NCBI GenBank assembly: GCA_947561395.2
Contig: OX387189.1
Coordinates: 27,342,329 to 27,406,328, forward strand
Reading direction: 5' to 3'
DNA from: Buxus sempervirens
Taxonomy: Eukaryota; Streptophyta; Magnoliopsida; Buxales; Buxaceae
DNA: 64,000 bases
Made by a program: the position numbers and the translations under genes. The notes below the pieces were generated by a model. The model saw nothing but the letters and a program-made list of their open reading frames with translations. It did no database searches and had not been told where the DNA came from. Numbering within the stretch: the first letter of the stretch is position 1; each line of letters begins with the position of its first letter. Shown one piece after another: positions 47,673 to 58,218 of this stretch.

Positions 47673-49012
47673 GCAACAGCAGCCCCATTTCGTGGGTTGG
47701 CTTGTCTTAGGTTGTTTCCACCCCTTCTCCCCCATTGTACCTGGTCCGAAACCTCCCACTTTAATCCCTCTTTGCTCCCCAAACCCAACCACTTCCCTGC
47801 TTGACCTATTTACCCCTCCTTACTCTCTTTTCTTCCTCACTCAAGAACAAGGAAAAGGAGAAGAAGCTGCTGTTGGTGGCCAAAGGAGGAGCTCCAGCCA
47901 CTTCATTTGTCTCAAGGAGGCTCGAATACACCTTTCTAGGATTCAAATCGCTCAAGGTAATGTTCCCTCATACATTTTGTATCATATATATGAAAATGGG
48001 TCCTTTTGCATGAAGTCTAGAAAAGTATTGTTTTTATTCCGTTTTAAGCTATTCCCCCACATGATCTTTATGCACTTGCTCTCCGTTTCGCCATGAGAAA
48101 GTCTCCAAGGGTGAGGGAGGTCTCATGTGCGACCCCATGAGAGCATGGATGATGTTTTCGCATACTTTAAGGGCTTCTTAAGCCACCATTTCGTAAGGAC
48201 TTCATGATTTCAGGAGGGAGCATGTTCCCTCCCATTTTATGCTATCTTTTGTACCCCATGAGTAACCCCCCTTGTTCCCTTCTTTAATTGTCTTTTTTAG
48301 AATAACTGAATAATCTGCATTTATAGGATGCTGAAAATAATACGCTACGCACATTGAGTTTATGCTCTAGTTTTCATTTGCATATGGCCTAGTTGATGCT
48401 GTATGCATGCATGGATTAATCAATGTTTAAGGTATGTGTTTTACCCTTTTTAGGGATCATGTCAACATCTACTTTTACCAGCTGTTTTGTGTGTTTACAC
48501 CATGATTCTACTTCTGTTTTAATCACTGTTTTGAGTCATAAAAACGTACATTCGGTCTTGTACATATTTCATAGATAGGTTTACTTTTGCATGCATTGAA
48601 GATATATCTAGGCGCTCCGCATATTCCACTATTTAATGTAATTCGCATGCACCTAAAACTTGTTTTGTAGCTCTTGATGATGTAACTCATTACTTAGTTT
48701 AGTTTTAGCTTGAAACATGCTTAGGGATGCCCTAGTTTTTTTGTTGTTTCATGCAAAGTTAATGATGTGTTTGTGTGGGAAAAAGAAGCTAGAATAGGGA
48801 TACTTGAATCCCTGTTTGTGCAGTGATTGGGGATAGAAAAAGGGAGGAGGCAAATCCCAGCCCCCATCTTTTCCCTTTGGTTCTCAAAAGCTCTTCAAGA
48901 GAAGCCAAGTAGCTCTCATCTGAACCACTATGGGCCCACACAACCCCTAGAACATCTCAAGAATTCCAGAAACCCAAGCCCATTGCCGAAACCCAAAAAT
49001 GGCATTTTCTAA

Positions 49013-49117
49013 CTGATCCGACAACTCAAGTCGGATCAGCCGTGTTGTTGTATGTAGCCAACAACTTAGGTCGACTACAAGTGCTTCTGTGTGTAGCTGA
49101 CATCTCAGGTCGGCTAC
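49013..49117. repeat. Three GACAACTCA-type hairpins inside family C LTR
   Basis: At 49013-49039 perfect 10-bp arms CTGATCCGAC and GTCGGATCAG enclose seven bases. Two diverged copies follow, at about 49050-49080 and 49091-49117 (arms GTGTAGCTGAC and GTCGGCTACAC, one mismatch). Similar ones lie at 59480-59590 in the sister LTR. The loops share the form A(A/T)CTCA. Confidence 0.75.
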
Positions 49118-49199
49118 ACCATTGAAATTTCATTTTTGCTTTTTTTTTGCTGTCATGTTATTCTTTGTGATCTTATAGCCAAACTAGATGAACCTGTAG

Positions 49200-49760
49200 G
49201 GTTTTCGGGTGATTCGAAAACCCAAGATGGGCCGTGGACCGACCCAATCCAGTTTGATTTCCAGTGGGCCTTCCAATGGGGCCCACCAAGCCCGACAAAC
49301 TACTTTTGCTAAATAGAGATAAACAAACCAATTGAGCGGGCCAAACCCGCTGGAGGCCCACTAAGGCCCGTTTTGAAGCATGTTGCTTAGATTTAGGCAT
49401 GGTGTGGCCAACACCACGGGTAGGGCCTATCGGGCCCACTAAAGCCCATTGAACCAAGCTAACTTAGGGTTTCAAAACCCTAATTCAGGAAGCCTTGGGC
49501 TTTCAAGCCCAAGCCCAGGCAAAGGGCTCCAAGCCCAAAGCCTGGCTCATTTTGGTAAAGTTAAATAAAAGATGAATTAAGTCATTTGGCAGCCAATTGT
49601 GGGGCCCGCTAAGGGGCGCACAAAGCAATCCTTGCCCACTTTGCATGAAAATCACTTAATTTCCAACTTGAACATCAAATAAGATCAAATTCACTTGAAC
49701 CAAAGCCCAAAGGGCCTCTCAGGCTATACTGAGGCCCACAATGAGCCATGTGGGCTTAAC
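49200..49760 (+). repeat. GGCCCA/TGGGCC-rich zone of family C LTR
   Basis: Well over a dozen GGGCC or GGCCC motifs, often TGGGCC, scattered in both orientations. The same zone recurs at 59690-60260, 31420-31740 and, in reverse, 26180-26580. TGGGCC/T is the core of plant site II elements bound by TCP factors (established); use here is inference. Confidence 0.7.
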
Positions 49761-50186
49761 CAGGCCCACCAAGGGAGCCGCAAGCGTTCCAACGGGGCTT
49801 GCCCGATCAGACTCAAATCACTCTAAGCTAAGAAGATAAAATCAAGTAAAGGGACCCACACCACTTTGGTGGTCCCGCCAGACTTAACCAAATTGAATGT
49901 TGGATTAGGAATCGGGTGAGTGAGAGACCAAAAGTTGACTCAAACCAAGAAAACCCATGGGACCCGTCATTCGACGGGGCGGATCGGGGTGTTTACGGAC
50001 TTCCCCGGACTGTAACCGGGACCCTACCTTAGAATCTCAATCCGCAGACCGCCTACTAAACAAACCTAGGCACCCCAGTGTCTTCCTACACCCCATCAGG
50101 CAGTGGCGACTCCAATTTCCCATTTTATCCTCCCGGAGGCATGCACAACTTGTGTGCGCCCCGCCGTGCGACCATGCGCACATTAT

Positions 50187-50886
50187 CCTTTATCAGAAGC
50201 TTGAAAATCGGTTCACAGATAGCAGTGAACTGTGCTATGAACCGGCTTATATATTGAATTCTTCCAAGAAAACCACGAACCACCTTCTCCGTTCTGGGTG
50301 ATCGCATCTCAATTATGGCCTTGGCTTTAGTTGGGTCGATCTCAATTCCTCTTCGGCTCACTATAAATCCCAGCAATTTCCCTGATGTAGCCCCAAAGAC
50401 GCATTTAGCCGGGTTAAGCCGTAGACTATACTTCCTGAGCTGATCAAACACTTTCTTCAGATTGATCAAGTGGTCCTCTTCTTTGCATGATTTGGCAATC
50501 ATATCATCCACATAGACCTTCATCTCCTTGTGGATCATATCATGGAATAGTACTGTCATGGCTCGCTGGTATGTTGCCCCAGCATTCTTAAGCCCGAACG
50601 GCATGACTGTGTAGAGGAAGGTACCCCAAAGTGTAATGAATGCTATTTTCTCTTGATCTTCCTTAGCCATCTTGATCTGATTGTACCCATAGAAGCCGTC
50701 CATAAATGAGAACAGGCTATGTACAGTAGTGTTGTCCACCAAGATGTCGATGTGTAGAAGTGGAAAATCATCCTTTGGGCTTGCCTTGTTCAGATCTCTA
50801 TAGTCCACGCACATTCTGACTTTCCCATCCTTCTTTGGTACTGGCACTATATTTGCGAGCCACTCGGGGTATATGGAGACCGCCAA
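50187..50886 (-). pseudogene. Tat-type reverse transcriptase fossil (minus copy)
   Basis: RT motifs: PVPKKDGKVRMCVDYRDLNK, SFMDGFYGYNQIKMAKEDQ, FGLKNAGATYQRAM, the catalytic YVDDMIAK, and LLGFIVSRRGIEIDP with RGFLGRIQYI. It is the mirror of 54056-55060, at roughly 90 percent identity by eye in the protein. RT copies element RNA into DNA. Confidence 0.92.
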
Positions 50887-52085
50887 AAATCCTGCTTATA
50901 ATATCTTGACCTTCAGGGTCCATTCAGGTTTCAATCTTCTCAACTTCTGCTTAATTGGCTTAACCCCTGGCAAAATTGGTAACTTGTGCGCCACCATGTC
51001 AGTGTCCAACCCCGACATGTCCCGATATGACCATGCAAATACATCTTTGTAGTCTGCCAAAAATCGTGACATTTTGTTATGTTGCACCTTAGATAGGCAT
51101 GCCCCAATCTTTACTATTTTTGGGTCATCTTCGGTCCCAAGATTTATTGAGATGGTCTCCTCAATATTAGGTTGGACCCCATTTTCATGACGTTCCAATT
51201 GATATTCAATTTCCTTTTGAAGGTCTTCTTCTTCGACCTCGGTCTCTTCTTCGATCCCCATGAGGTCAAAGTTGAGCTCAAGGTCGAAGTCATATTCAAC
51301 CAGGTCTAATTCCATTTGCTTATATGGTTCATAAGTGGTTTTGACCTTTTTGAAAAAATTAAATTTTCTAGAAAAAATAGGAAAATCTTTTTGGGTTTTT
51401 TGTGAGCCTTCTAAAAAAACTTCCCCTAAAGACAAAGGCTCATTAGGACCTTCAGGGAAATGGCATTCCACTAATGGAGTTTTTTTTTTTGAAGCCGCGT
51501 CAATTTGCCAAACAAACACTGCTTCAGAGGTAAGGTGAGTTTCCTTCCAATTGTTCAAAATAAATTTTTCAGGAGCAGGGGAAATGGTGCAAGCCTGCTC
51601 CTCAAGCTTTGAATCCGATGCCATCATCACCGGATGAGTTGTACTGCCCTTTTCTGCCACGGGGCTTAATCCAGATATGACCTCATCTAGAATTTTTACC
51701 GCTACTCAATCAATGAACTGCAGCTCCTTATCTTCTTCTATTCTTTCGCCTTCAGTCATGGCGAAGAAAGCCCCGATATCCTCGGAGAAGTTCGTCTGCT
51801 GCTCTGGCTGTGGCCCAGGCCCGCCCACTGTTTCAATTGGAGAAGATGGGTTATAGGGTTGGAACAGAAGGCTTTTGGAATGGGTTGATGTTGCAGTATG
51901 GAGGCTTGGACTGATCCATGGGAGGAGACAGTTGGATCGTATATGAGGGTTTAGGAAAATTTTCCCTTAAATGAGGGAATTTTCCTCTACTTCTCTTCTC
52001 TGAATTCTCTCATTCTTCTTGCTTTGTCTTTCTCCATCCTCTGGGTTTAAATCCCAACTTTACTTTAGGGACCAGCTTCTTTGTG
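50887..52085 (-). pseudogene. Protease-RT linker and gag-side fossil, Tat-type (minus copy)
   Basis: An acidic stretch (EEETEVEEEDLQKEIEYQLE), NLGTEDDPKIVKIGACLS and DYKDVFAWSYRDMSGLDTDM lead into RT, as in Tat/Ogre elements. Further up lies a match to the + copy at 52975-53440, including the AGGAAAATTCCCTCATT piece. The homology ends near 52085. Confidence 0.8.
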
Positions 52086-52165
52086 AAATATCGAATCCGG
52101 GCAGGAGGATGGTAGGATCAACAGGAGGTGGATGAATGGGAATGCGAGGGACGTCGACATGCTGA
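52086..52165 (-). pseudogene. Short duplicate of PMD-gene exon at the head-to-head centre
   Basis: These 80 bases (GAATCCGGGCAGGAGGATGG and on) match about 55635-55710 of the antisense PMD gene in the same orientation. They mark a rearrangement between the two Tat copies. Confidence 0.65.
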
Positions 52166-52317
52166 AAGTACATTTATAGGTGTATGACTAGGATAGCCAT
52201 GAGATTGATTTTTTACATGCTGAAAAAGCAAATAAATCCGGACTTGTGTTCACCTAACTCACTTATCTACATTTATAGGTGTGTGACTAGGATTAAATTG
52301 GAGCTGACATGCTTCTT

Positions 52318-52334
52318 TGTTTTTCCTTCTCCAG
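52318..52334 (+). promoter_or_regulatory. Likely splice acceptor before gag (+ Tat copy)
   Basis: A pyrimidine run, TTTGTTTTTCCTTCTCCAG, is followed by GTATAAAG, about 50 bases before an ATG at 52387. It matches the position of the acceptor at 34848 in the family C element. Confidence 0.5.
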
Positions 52335-52386
52335 GTATAAAGTACTTGCAACCATTGCTCCTGTAACCAGATCAAAAGCCCGCACA

Positions 52387-53604
52387 ATGAATCCGGAAGA
52401 GAATCAAGCCACCATCCCTGTTCAAGATTTTGTTCAACTATAAGAGCAAGTGGCCGGACTGGCCAAAATGTTAGGAGACTTACTGGCGGCTCAAGCCCAA
52501 AAAGCCCAAGCCCAAAACCAAGCCTCTACTTCCCATCAAGCACCGCCACCTGAAACCTACGTTCCACCTCCAGCTCAAACCATACCTAAACCCATTTCTG
52601 AACCGGTCTCTGAACCTATTCTGATTAGGGAAAATATCGTGGAATTTGAGAAAGAGATGGAAAAGGAAAGAGCAAGGGAGGAGATGGAAATGAAACTGCT
52701 ACACAAGATAGAGAGGATTCAAGAAGAACTCAAAGAGGTGAAGGGGGGAACAGTTATGGAGGATTCACCTGACGTACCCTTCATCAATGTGGATTTAACT
52801 GTTGACAAAATTTCATTCCACTCATTTCAGTTTGAAATGGTCAATTTCATACCTGGGGGGTGTGAGAAAAAGGAGAAGATGACTACTGCAGAGAGGATGG
52901 TAAAGAAAGTGATGGAAAAATATCACTTCCACCTAGGGAAAGGTCTGGGGATAAATTTGCAAGGAAGATTGGAGCCAATAAGGGCAAAGAAGCTGGTCCC
53001 TAAGGCAGGATTGGGGTTTAAATCAAGAGGATGGAGAAGGCTGAAGCAAGAAGAAGGGAAGAATGCAGAGAAGAAAAGTAGAGGAAAATTCCCTCATTTA
53101 AGGGAAAATTTTCCAAAACCCTCTTGCACCATCCAACTATCTTCCCCCATAGATCTGTCCAAACCTCTGTACCACAACATCAATACATTCCAAAAGCCTT
53201 CTGTTTCGACCCTGCAACCCTATAACCCATCTCCTACACTTGAAACAGTAGGCGGGCCTAGGCCACAACCAGAACAGCAGATGGACTTCTCCAAAGATTT
53301 CGGGGCTTTCTTCACCATGACTGAAGGCGAAAGAATAGAAGATAAGGAGCTGCCTTCCATTGCTTGGGCAGCGGTGAAAATTCCAGATGAGGTCATATCT
53401 GGATTGGGCCCTGTGGTAGAAAAGGGTTGTACAACTCATCCGGTGATGATGGCATCGGATTCAGAGCTTGAGGAACAGGATTACACCATTTCACCTGCTC
53501 CTGAAAAATTTATTTTGAATAATTGGGAGGAAACTCCCCTTACATTTGAAGCGGCGTTTGTTTGGCAAACAGACGCAGCTTCCAAAAAAAAAAAACTCCA
53601 TTAG
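52387..53604 (+). pseudogene. Gag-side fossil with G-patch-like motif (+ Tat copy)
   Basis: It starts MNPEENQATIPVQDFVQL, then an AQAQ/P-rich region, a charged coiled coil (EKEMEKERAREEMEMKLLHK), and a Gly-rich motif FHLGKGLGINLQG like the G-patch-type element found downstream of protease in Tat elements. A capsid-like core is not evident. The 3' half mirrors 51000-52085 of the minus copy. Broken overall. Confidence 0.75.
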
Positions 53605-55060
53605 TGGAATGTCATTTCCCTGAAGGTCCTAATGAGCCTTAGTCTTCAGGGAAAGTTTTTTTAGAAGGCTCACAAAAAACCCAAAAATATTTTTCTATTT
53701 TTTCTAGAAAATTTACTTCTTTCAAAAAAGTCCAAACCACTTATGAACCATATAGCAAACGGAATTAGACCTAGTTGAATATGACTTCGACCTTGAGCTC
53801 GACTTTGACCTCATGGGGATCGAAGAAGAGACTGAGGTCGAAGAAGAAGACCTTCAAAAGGAAATTGAATATCAATTGGAACGTCATGAAAAGGGGGTCC
53901 AACCTAATATTGAGGAGACCGTCTCAATAAATCTTGGGACTGAAGATGACCCAAAAATAGTGAAGATTGGGGCATACCTATCTGATGTGCAGCGTAGTGA
54001 AATGACACAGTTCTTGGCAGATTACAAGGATGTGTTCGCTTAGTCGTATTGGGACATGCCGGGATTGGACACTAACATGTTGGTGCACAAGTTGCCAATT
54101 TTGCCAGGGGTTAAGCCAATTAAGCAGAAGCTGAGAAGATTGAAACCTGAATGGACCTTGAAGGTCAAGGACGAAGTGGTCAAGCAATTCCAAGCAGGAT
54201 TTTTGGCTTTCTCCACGTACCCCAAGTGGCTTGCAAATATATTACCAGTGCCAAAGAAGGACGGAAAAGTCAGGATGTGCGTGGATTATAGAGATTTGAA
54301 CAAGGCAAGCCCAAGGGATGATTTTCCACTTCCACACATCGACATCTTGGTGGACAACACTGCTGTACATAGCCTGTTCTCATTTATGGACAGCTTCTAT
54401 GGGTACAATCAGATCAAGATGGCTAAGGAAGATCAAGAGAAAATAGCATTCATCACACCTTGGGGTACCTTCCACTACACAGTCATGCCGTTCGGGCTTA
54501 AGAATGCTGGGGCAACATACCAGCGAGCCATAACAACACTATTCCATGATATGATCCACAAGGAGATGGAGGTCTATGTGGATGATATGATTGCCAAATC
54601 ATGCAAATAAGAAGACCACTTGATCAATCTAAAGAAAGTGTTTAATTGACTAAGGAAGTATAGTCTATGGCTTAACCCGGCTAAATGCGTCTTTGGGGCT
54701 ACATCAAGGAAATTGTTGGGATTTATAGTGAACCGAAGAGGAATTGAGATTGACCCAGCTAAAGCCAAGGCCATAATTGAGATGCCATCACCCAGAACGG
54801 AGAAAGAGGTTCGTGGTTTTCTTGGAAGAATTCAATATATAAGCTGGTTCATAGCACAGCTCATTGCTATCTGTGAAGTGATTTTCAAGCTTTTGAGAAA
54901 GGATAACCCGACGGTTTGGAATGAGGATTGCCAGCAAGCCTTTGATACAATAAAGGAGTATTTACTGAATCCACCTGTGCTAGTGCCACTAACTCCAGGA
55001 AGACCACTAATTCTGTACTTGTCAGTGTTGGAAACATCGATGGGATGTGTCTCGGGGTCA
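53605..55060 (+). pseudogene. Protease-RT linker and reverse transcriptase fossil (+ Tat copy)
   Basis: The linker (EEETEVEEEDLQKEIEYQLE, DYKDVFA) is followed by RT motifs PVPKKDGKVRMCVDYRDL, FGLKNAGATYQRA, YVDDMIAK and LLGFIVNRRGIEIDP, then VWNEDCQQAFDTIKEYL at the start of RNase H. Sense coding similarity stops near 55060, where sequence of the antisense PMD gene begins. Broken in several places. Confidence 0.9.
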
Positions 55061-57879
55061 ACAGCCCGGACTGGAGACGGGCCAGGAACAGGAGGGTCTG
55101 GCTCAAATGCAATGCCATGATCTGGGGCCGAACCCTGCAAAAGTCAAGCAATTCATATCAGAACAACACAAAAATATAGAAATAGAAGAAATAGCATCAC
55201 AAAAGGCTATATACCTGCTGTGTCCCGAGCTCAACCTCCAAGTCTGAAATCCTGCTGTCCCTCTTTGCAACTAGAGCCTTTAGCTCTCTGATCCGAGCAT
55301 CTCTCTAGGCCACGGTCGCATCATGCTCAGCAATCATATCATCGACTGCGGTCACTGACTTTGAAACTAGTCCCGCAGAGCATTCAGCTCATCTACCTGC
55401 CAATAAGAATGGGATTAGAATCATAAATGCTGAACTGAAGGAAATGAGATGGGAGAGGGCAAGTCATAACTTATAGTATCGTCATGGACCCGGATAAAGA
55501 TCCCACCGATCTCTGTCACTCCAGCGCGAGTGGGTCGATCCATCAGGCACCCAATGGATACCCTCCTGATCCACTCATCATAGTCCCCAGCCACTGTGAG
55601 ACCCTCTACATCCTCCCATTGATCAAACTGGTCAATATCAAACCCGGGTAGGAGGGTGGTGGGACCAACAGGAGGAGGAGGAACTGGAATGCGAGGTACG
55701 CCAGTGTGCTGATAGTACAGGCGCTCTCCTAGGTACATAACCCTACCAAGCCTCCCAAGGAAGCACTGATAGGGCTGACGTCAGAGATCCTGATCAAAAG
55801 CATCGTGTACTATGAGCTCACGGGCCACCTTGTCATCCACATCCTCAAGCGGGCTGATAAGAGCTGCATAGAAGAAAGGGATGTCAGAAATAAACAAGGC
55901 ATGAAAGAAAGAGAAAAGAAATAAAGGTTTAAGGAAGTTTACATCGGATCGTCGGGCTTGGTCAAAATGAACCCGAGCGGTATGAGGCTGACTCCTGTTG
56001 GCGTCTCCTTCCAGCACGGACCACCGTATGGCAACAGGAAACTCAGCAACACCAGGCACAGGGGATGGACGGAAATAAGTCATATAGGTATACATAAATA
56101 CATCGCAAAAGAGAAATCGGTCAAGGATAAAGAAGATAAAATTTTGGGGGATAAGACAAAGCAAATGTATCCAGTACCTGCAGGATCTGCCAGAAGAACC
56201 GGCAACTAACACCATCACCCCTCGGAGTGGCCAAACCTCGAACCACTCGGCATAATCCAGCCAGCATGGTCCCATATATAAGCCGACCCCATGCTAACTA
56301 CCTGGTCTGGCTGAAATCTCTCAGGGCATCCAAAAAGAGAGGACTAACACCGGTCGTGTCCTCCTAGAAGAAGCAACTCCCAAGCATCAGCAAGAAAACA
56401 TGTCTGAAAATAGGTGCGAAAGCCGCGTCATCCCCGGTAATGGTCTCATGCCTCCTATGAAAGTGATCAGTAAGGCTCTGTAGTAGCCAACTGATAGAAA
56501 GACGGCCGCTCCTTCCATCCCAAGCATCATCAGGCAGGACCTCGTAACCCAGGAGAGAACTGATGTTTGCATCTGAAGGCCGGTCCATCGCTATAGTCCG
56601 CCCCGCTAGAGGGATGTCGGTGATCATGACAAAGTCCGAAGGACGAATCCCCAACTCAACATCTGGCAGATGGAAGGATTGTGTGTCGAGGAAGTATTGC
56701 TCCATCATGGCAAAGATGAGAGGGCGGTCAGCTCGAAATGACGGGATACAAAGAAAATAGTCAAAGCGGCACCTACTGAACTCACGCCTAAGTGCCGGAG
56801 AAAGCGCCTGAACTAACTCACTGAACCTCCCCACCTGCCTCGTAGATGGGAAGGAGGATATGAAAGAGGAACATTAGCACGGATGCACATAGAGGGGTGG
56901 CGGTCCAAGCCACTAGGAGCTCTGTATCATGAACAGACTCTCTCAACTCCTCTGAAACCTCCAAACGGAAGTCTGAGGCAATGCCCTCTTGACCTGAAGC
57001 TCTGGCCCGGCCTCGGCCCCTCTCTCTGGCTCGGCCTGAGCCCCTCTCTCCAACTCTACCTCGACCTCTCTCTCCACTCTACCCCGACCTCGAGCGGGAG
57101 CCACAACGGGCTAAAAGTCAAAAACATGAGGTGAGAAGGTTTGTGTAAGGAGAAAAAAGAGGAAGCGAAAGAAGAAAGAACAAGTGGTCTACCTCGGTAG
57201 AGCCCTCTACAGAGCTCTCTCTGGAATCATCTAATGGCTCGGATAAGGTGGAACTTTGATCAGAATTGATCCTAGCTCGAGAAGAAGAAGGCTGATCAGC
57301 TTTTAAGCACCTCATTTTTGCGCTCTCGGAAGAGCCGGAAATGCAAAACCCAGCTAAAAAGTCAAACCCTGAGGGGTCAAAAATTGACTTTATGATCAAG
57401 TGAAAATTGGCCACCTTGATTTATCTCAATGGATAGAAAATCCCGACACGATTCCAACGCAATTGAGTTTGCTGGAATCGGAGTCCGAATGAAGGATCTA
57501 TGGGCCGATCAAACTTGAAGGAGAGCCGAAAGTTGACTTTTTGTTGAACCCTGTACCTGGTGCTTAGCCCTATGTCATTGGATAGAGGACTCCGATAAGG
57601 TTCTAACGCAACTAAGTTTGCTCAAATCGGAGTTCGAATGAAGGAGATATAAGCTGTCGAAGTTTCCAAGCAGCAAAACTAGAAACTGCACATGTGGCAA
57701 AGAAACTGCACACGTGGCAACAAACGCAGCAAAATATCTCAAGGGGCAATCTTTAAATATCCAAAACTTGCCAAATATCTCAGGGACTAAACCAAAATTC
57801 ACAGGGGGCAATCCGCAGATATCCAAAAGTGTCAAATCGGTCAAATTCGTCAAGTCGAGGGGCAAATATGTAAATATCT

Positions 57880-58140
57880 TGCTTGTATCCGACCATATAT
57901 GTTAGATACACATGCTTTTCTTCATATCCGACATTTATTACCAGATACAAGAGATTTGCCTACGAGATTCGCTGACAGATACGCGCAGAAAATTAAATTT
58001 TGGAAATAATTGTGTTTGTATCCGACATAATATGCCGAATACAAAGGAAGTGCAGTGTATCCGACATAATATGCCGGATACAAAGGAAGTGTAGTGTATC
58101 CGGCATTAAATGCCGAATACAAAAATGTTTCTATAAAAAG
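57880..58140 (+). promoter_or_regulatory. Palindromes, 40-bp triplication and TATA box of family C LTR
   Basis: Two diverged TATCCGAC palindromes (57880-57955) are followed by three tandem 40-bp units (58015-58054, 58055-58095, 58096-58124). Each unit holds GTATCC(G)ACATAATATG and its inverse. The TATA box TATAAAAAG is at 58132-58140. Confidence 0.8.
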
Positions 58141-58194
58141 GCAACAGCAGCCCCATTTCAGGGGTTGGCTCTTCTTGGCTTGCTTCCACTTCTT

Positions 58195-58218
58195 CCCCCC
58201 CCCCCCCCCCCCCCCCCC
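58195..58218 (+). repeat. Poly-C run
   Basis: Twenty-four consecutive C, just downstream of the LTR TATA box. The length may be a sequencing or assembly approximation. Confidence 0.85.

Larger units (their letters stand above)
46834..50182 (+). mobile_element. Solo family C LTR nested in the Tat pol fossil
   Basis: It parts the RNase H piece (ending at 46833) from the RT piece (from 50187). TTAT occurs at both borders (46830-46833, 50183-50186) as a likely target duplication. It ends ATGCGCACA. In order: two 125-150-bp tandem units (46930-47230), palindromes (47405-47656), TATA box 47664-47672, donor-like CTCAAGGTAATG near 47957, further hairpins (49013-49117), a GGCCCA-rich zone (49200-49760), and the GGCAGTGGCGACTCC end block. 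At 3.35 kb it closely matches 57301-60623. Confidence 0.85.

Noticed and set aside
47692-48096. Frames at the start of the family C transcript (also 58094-58504)
   Set aside because: Present in both sister LTRs because the LTRs are nearly identical. The position fits an untranslated leader with a splice donor inside.
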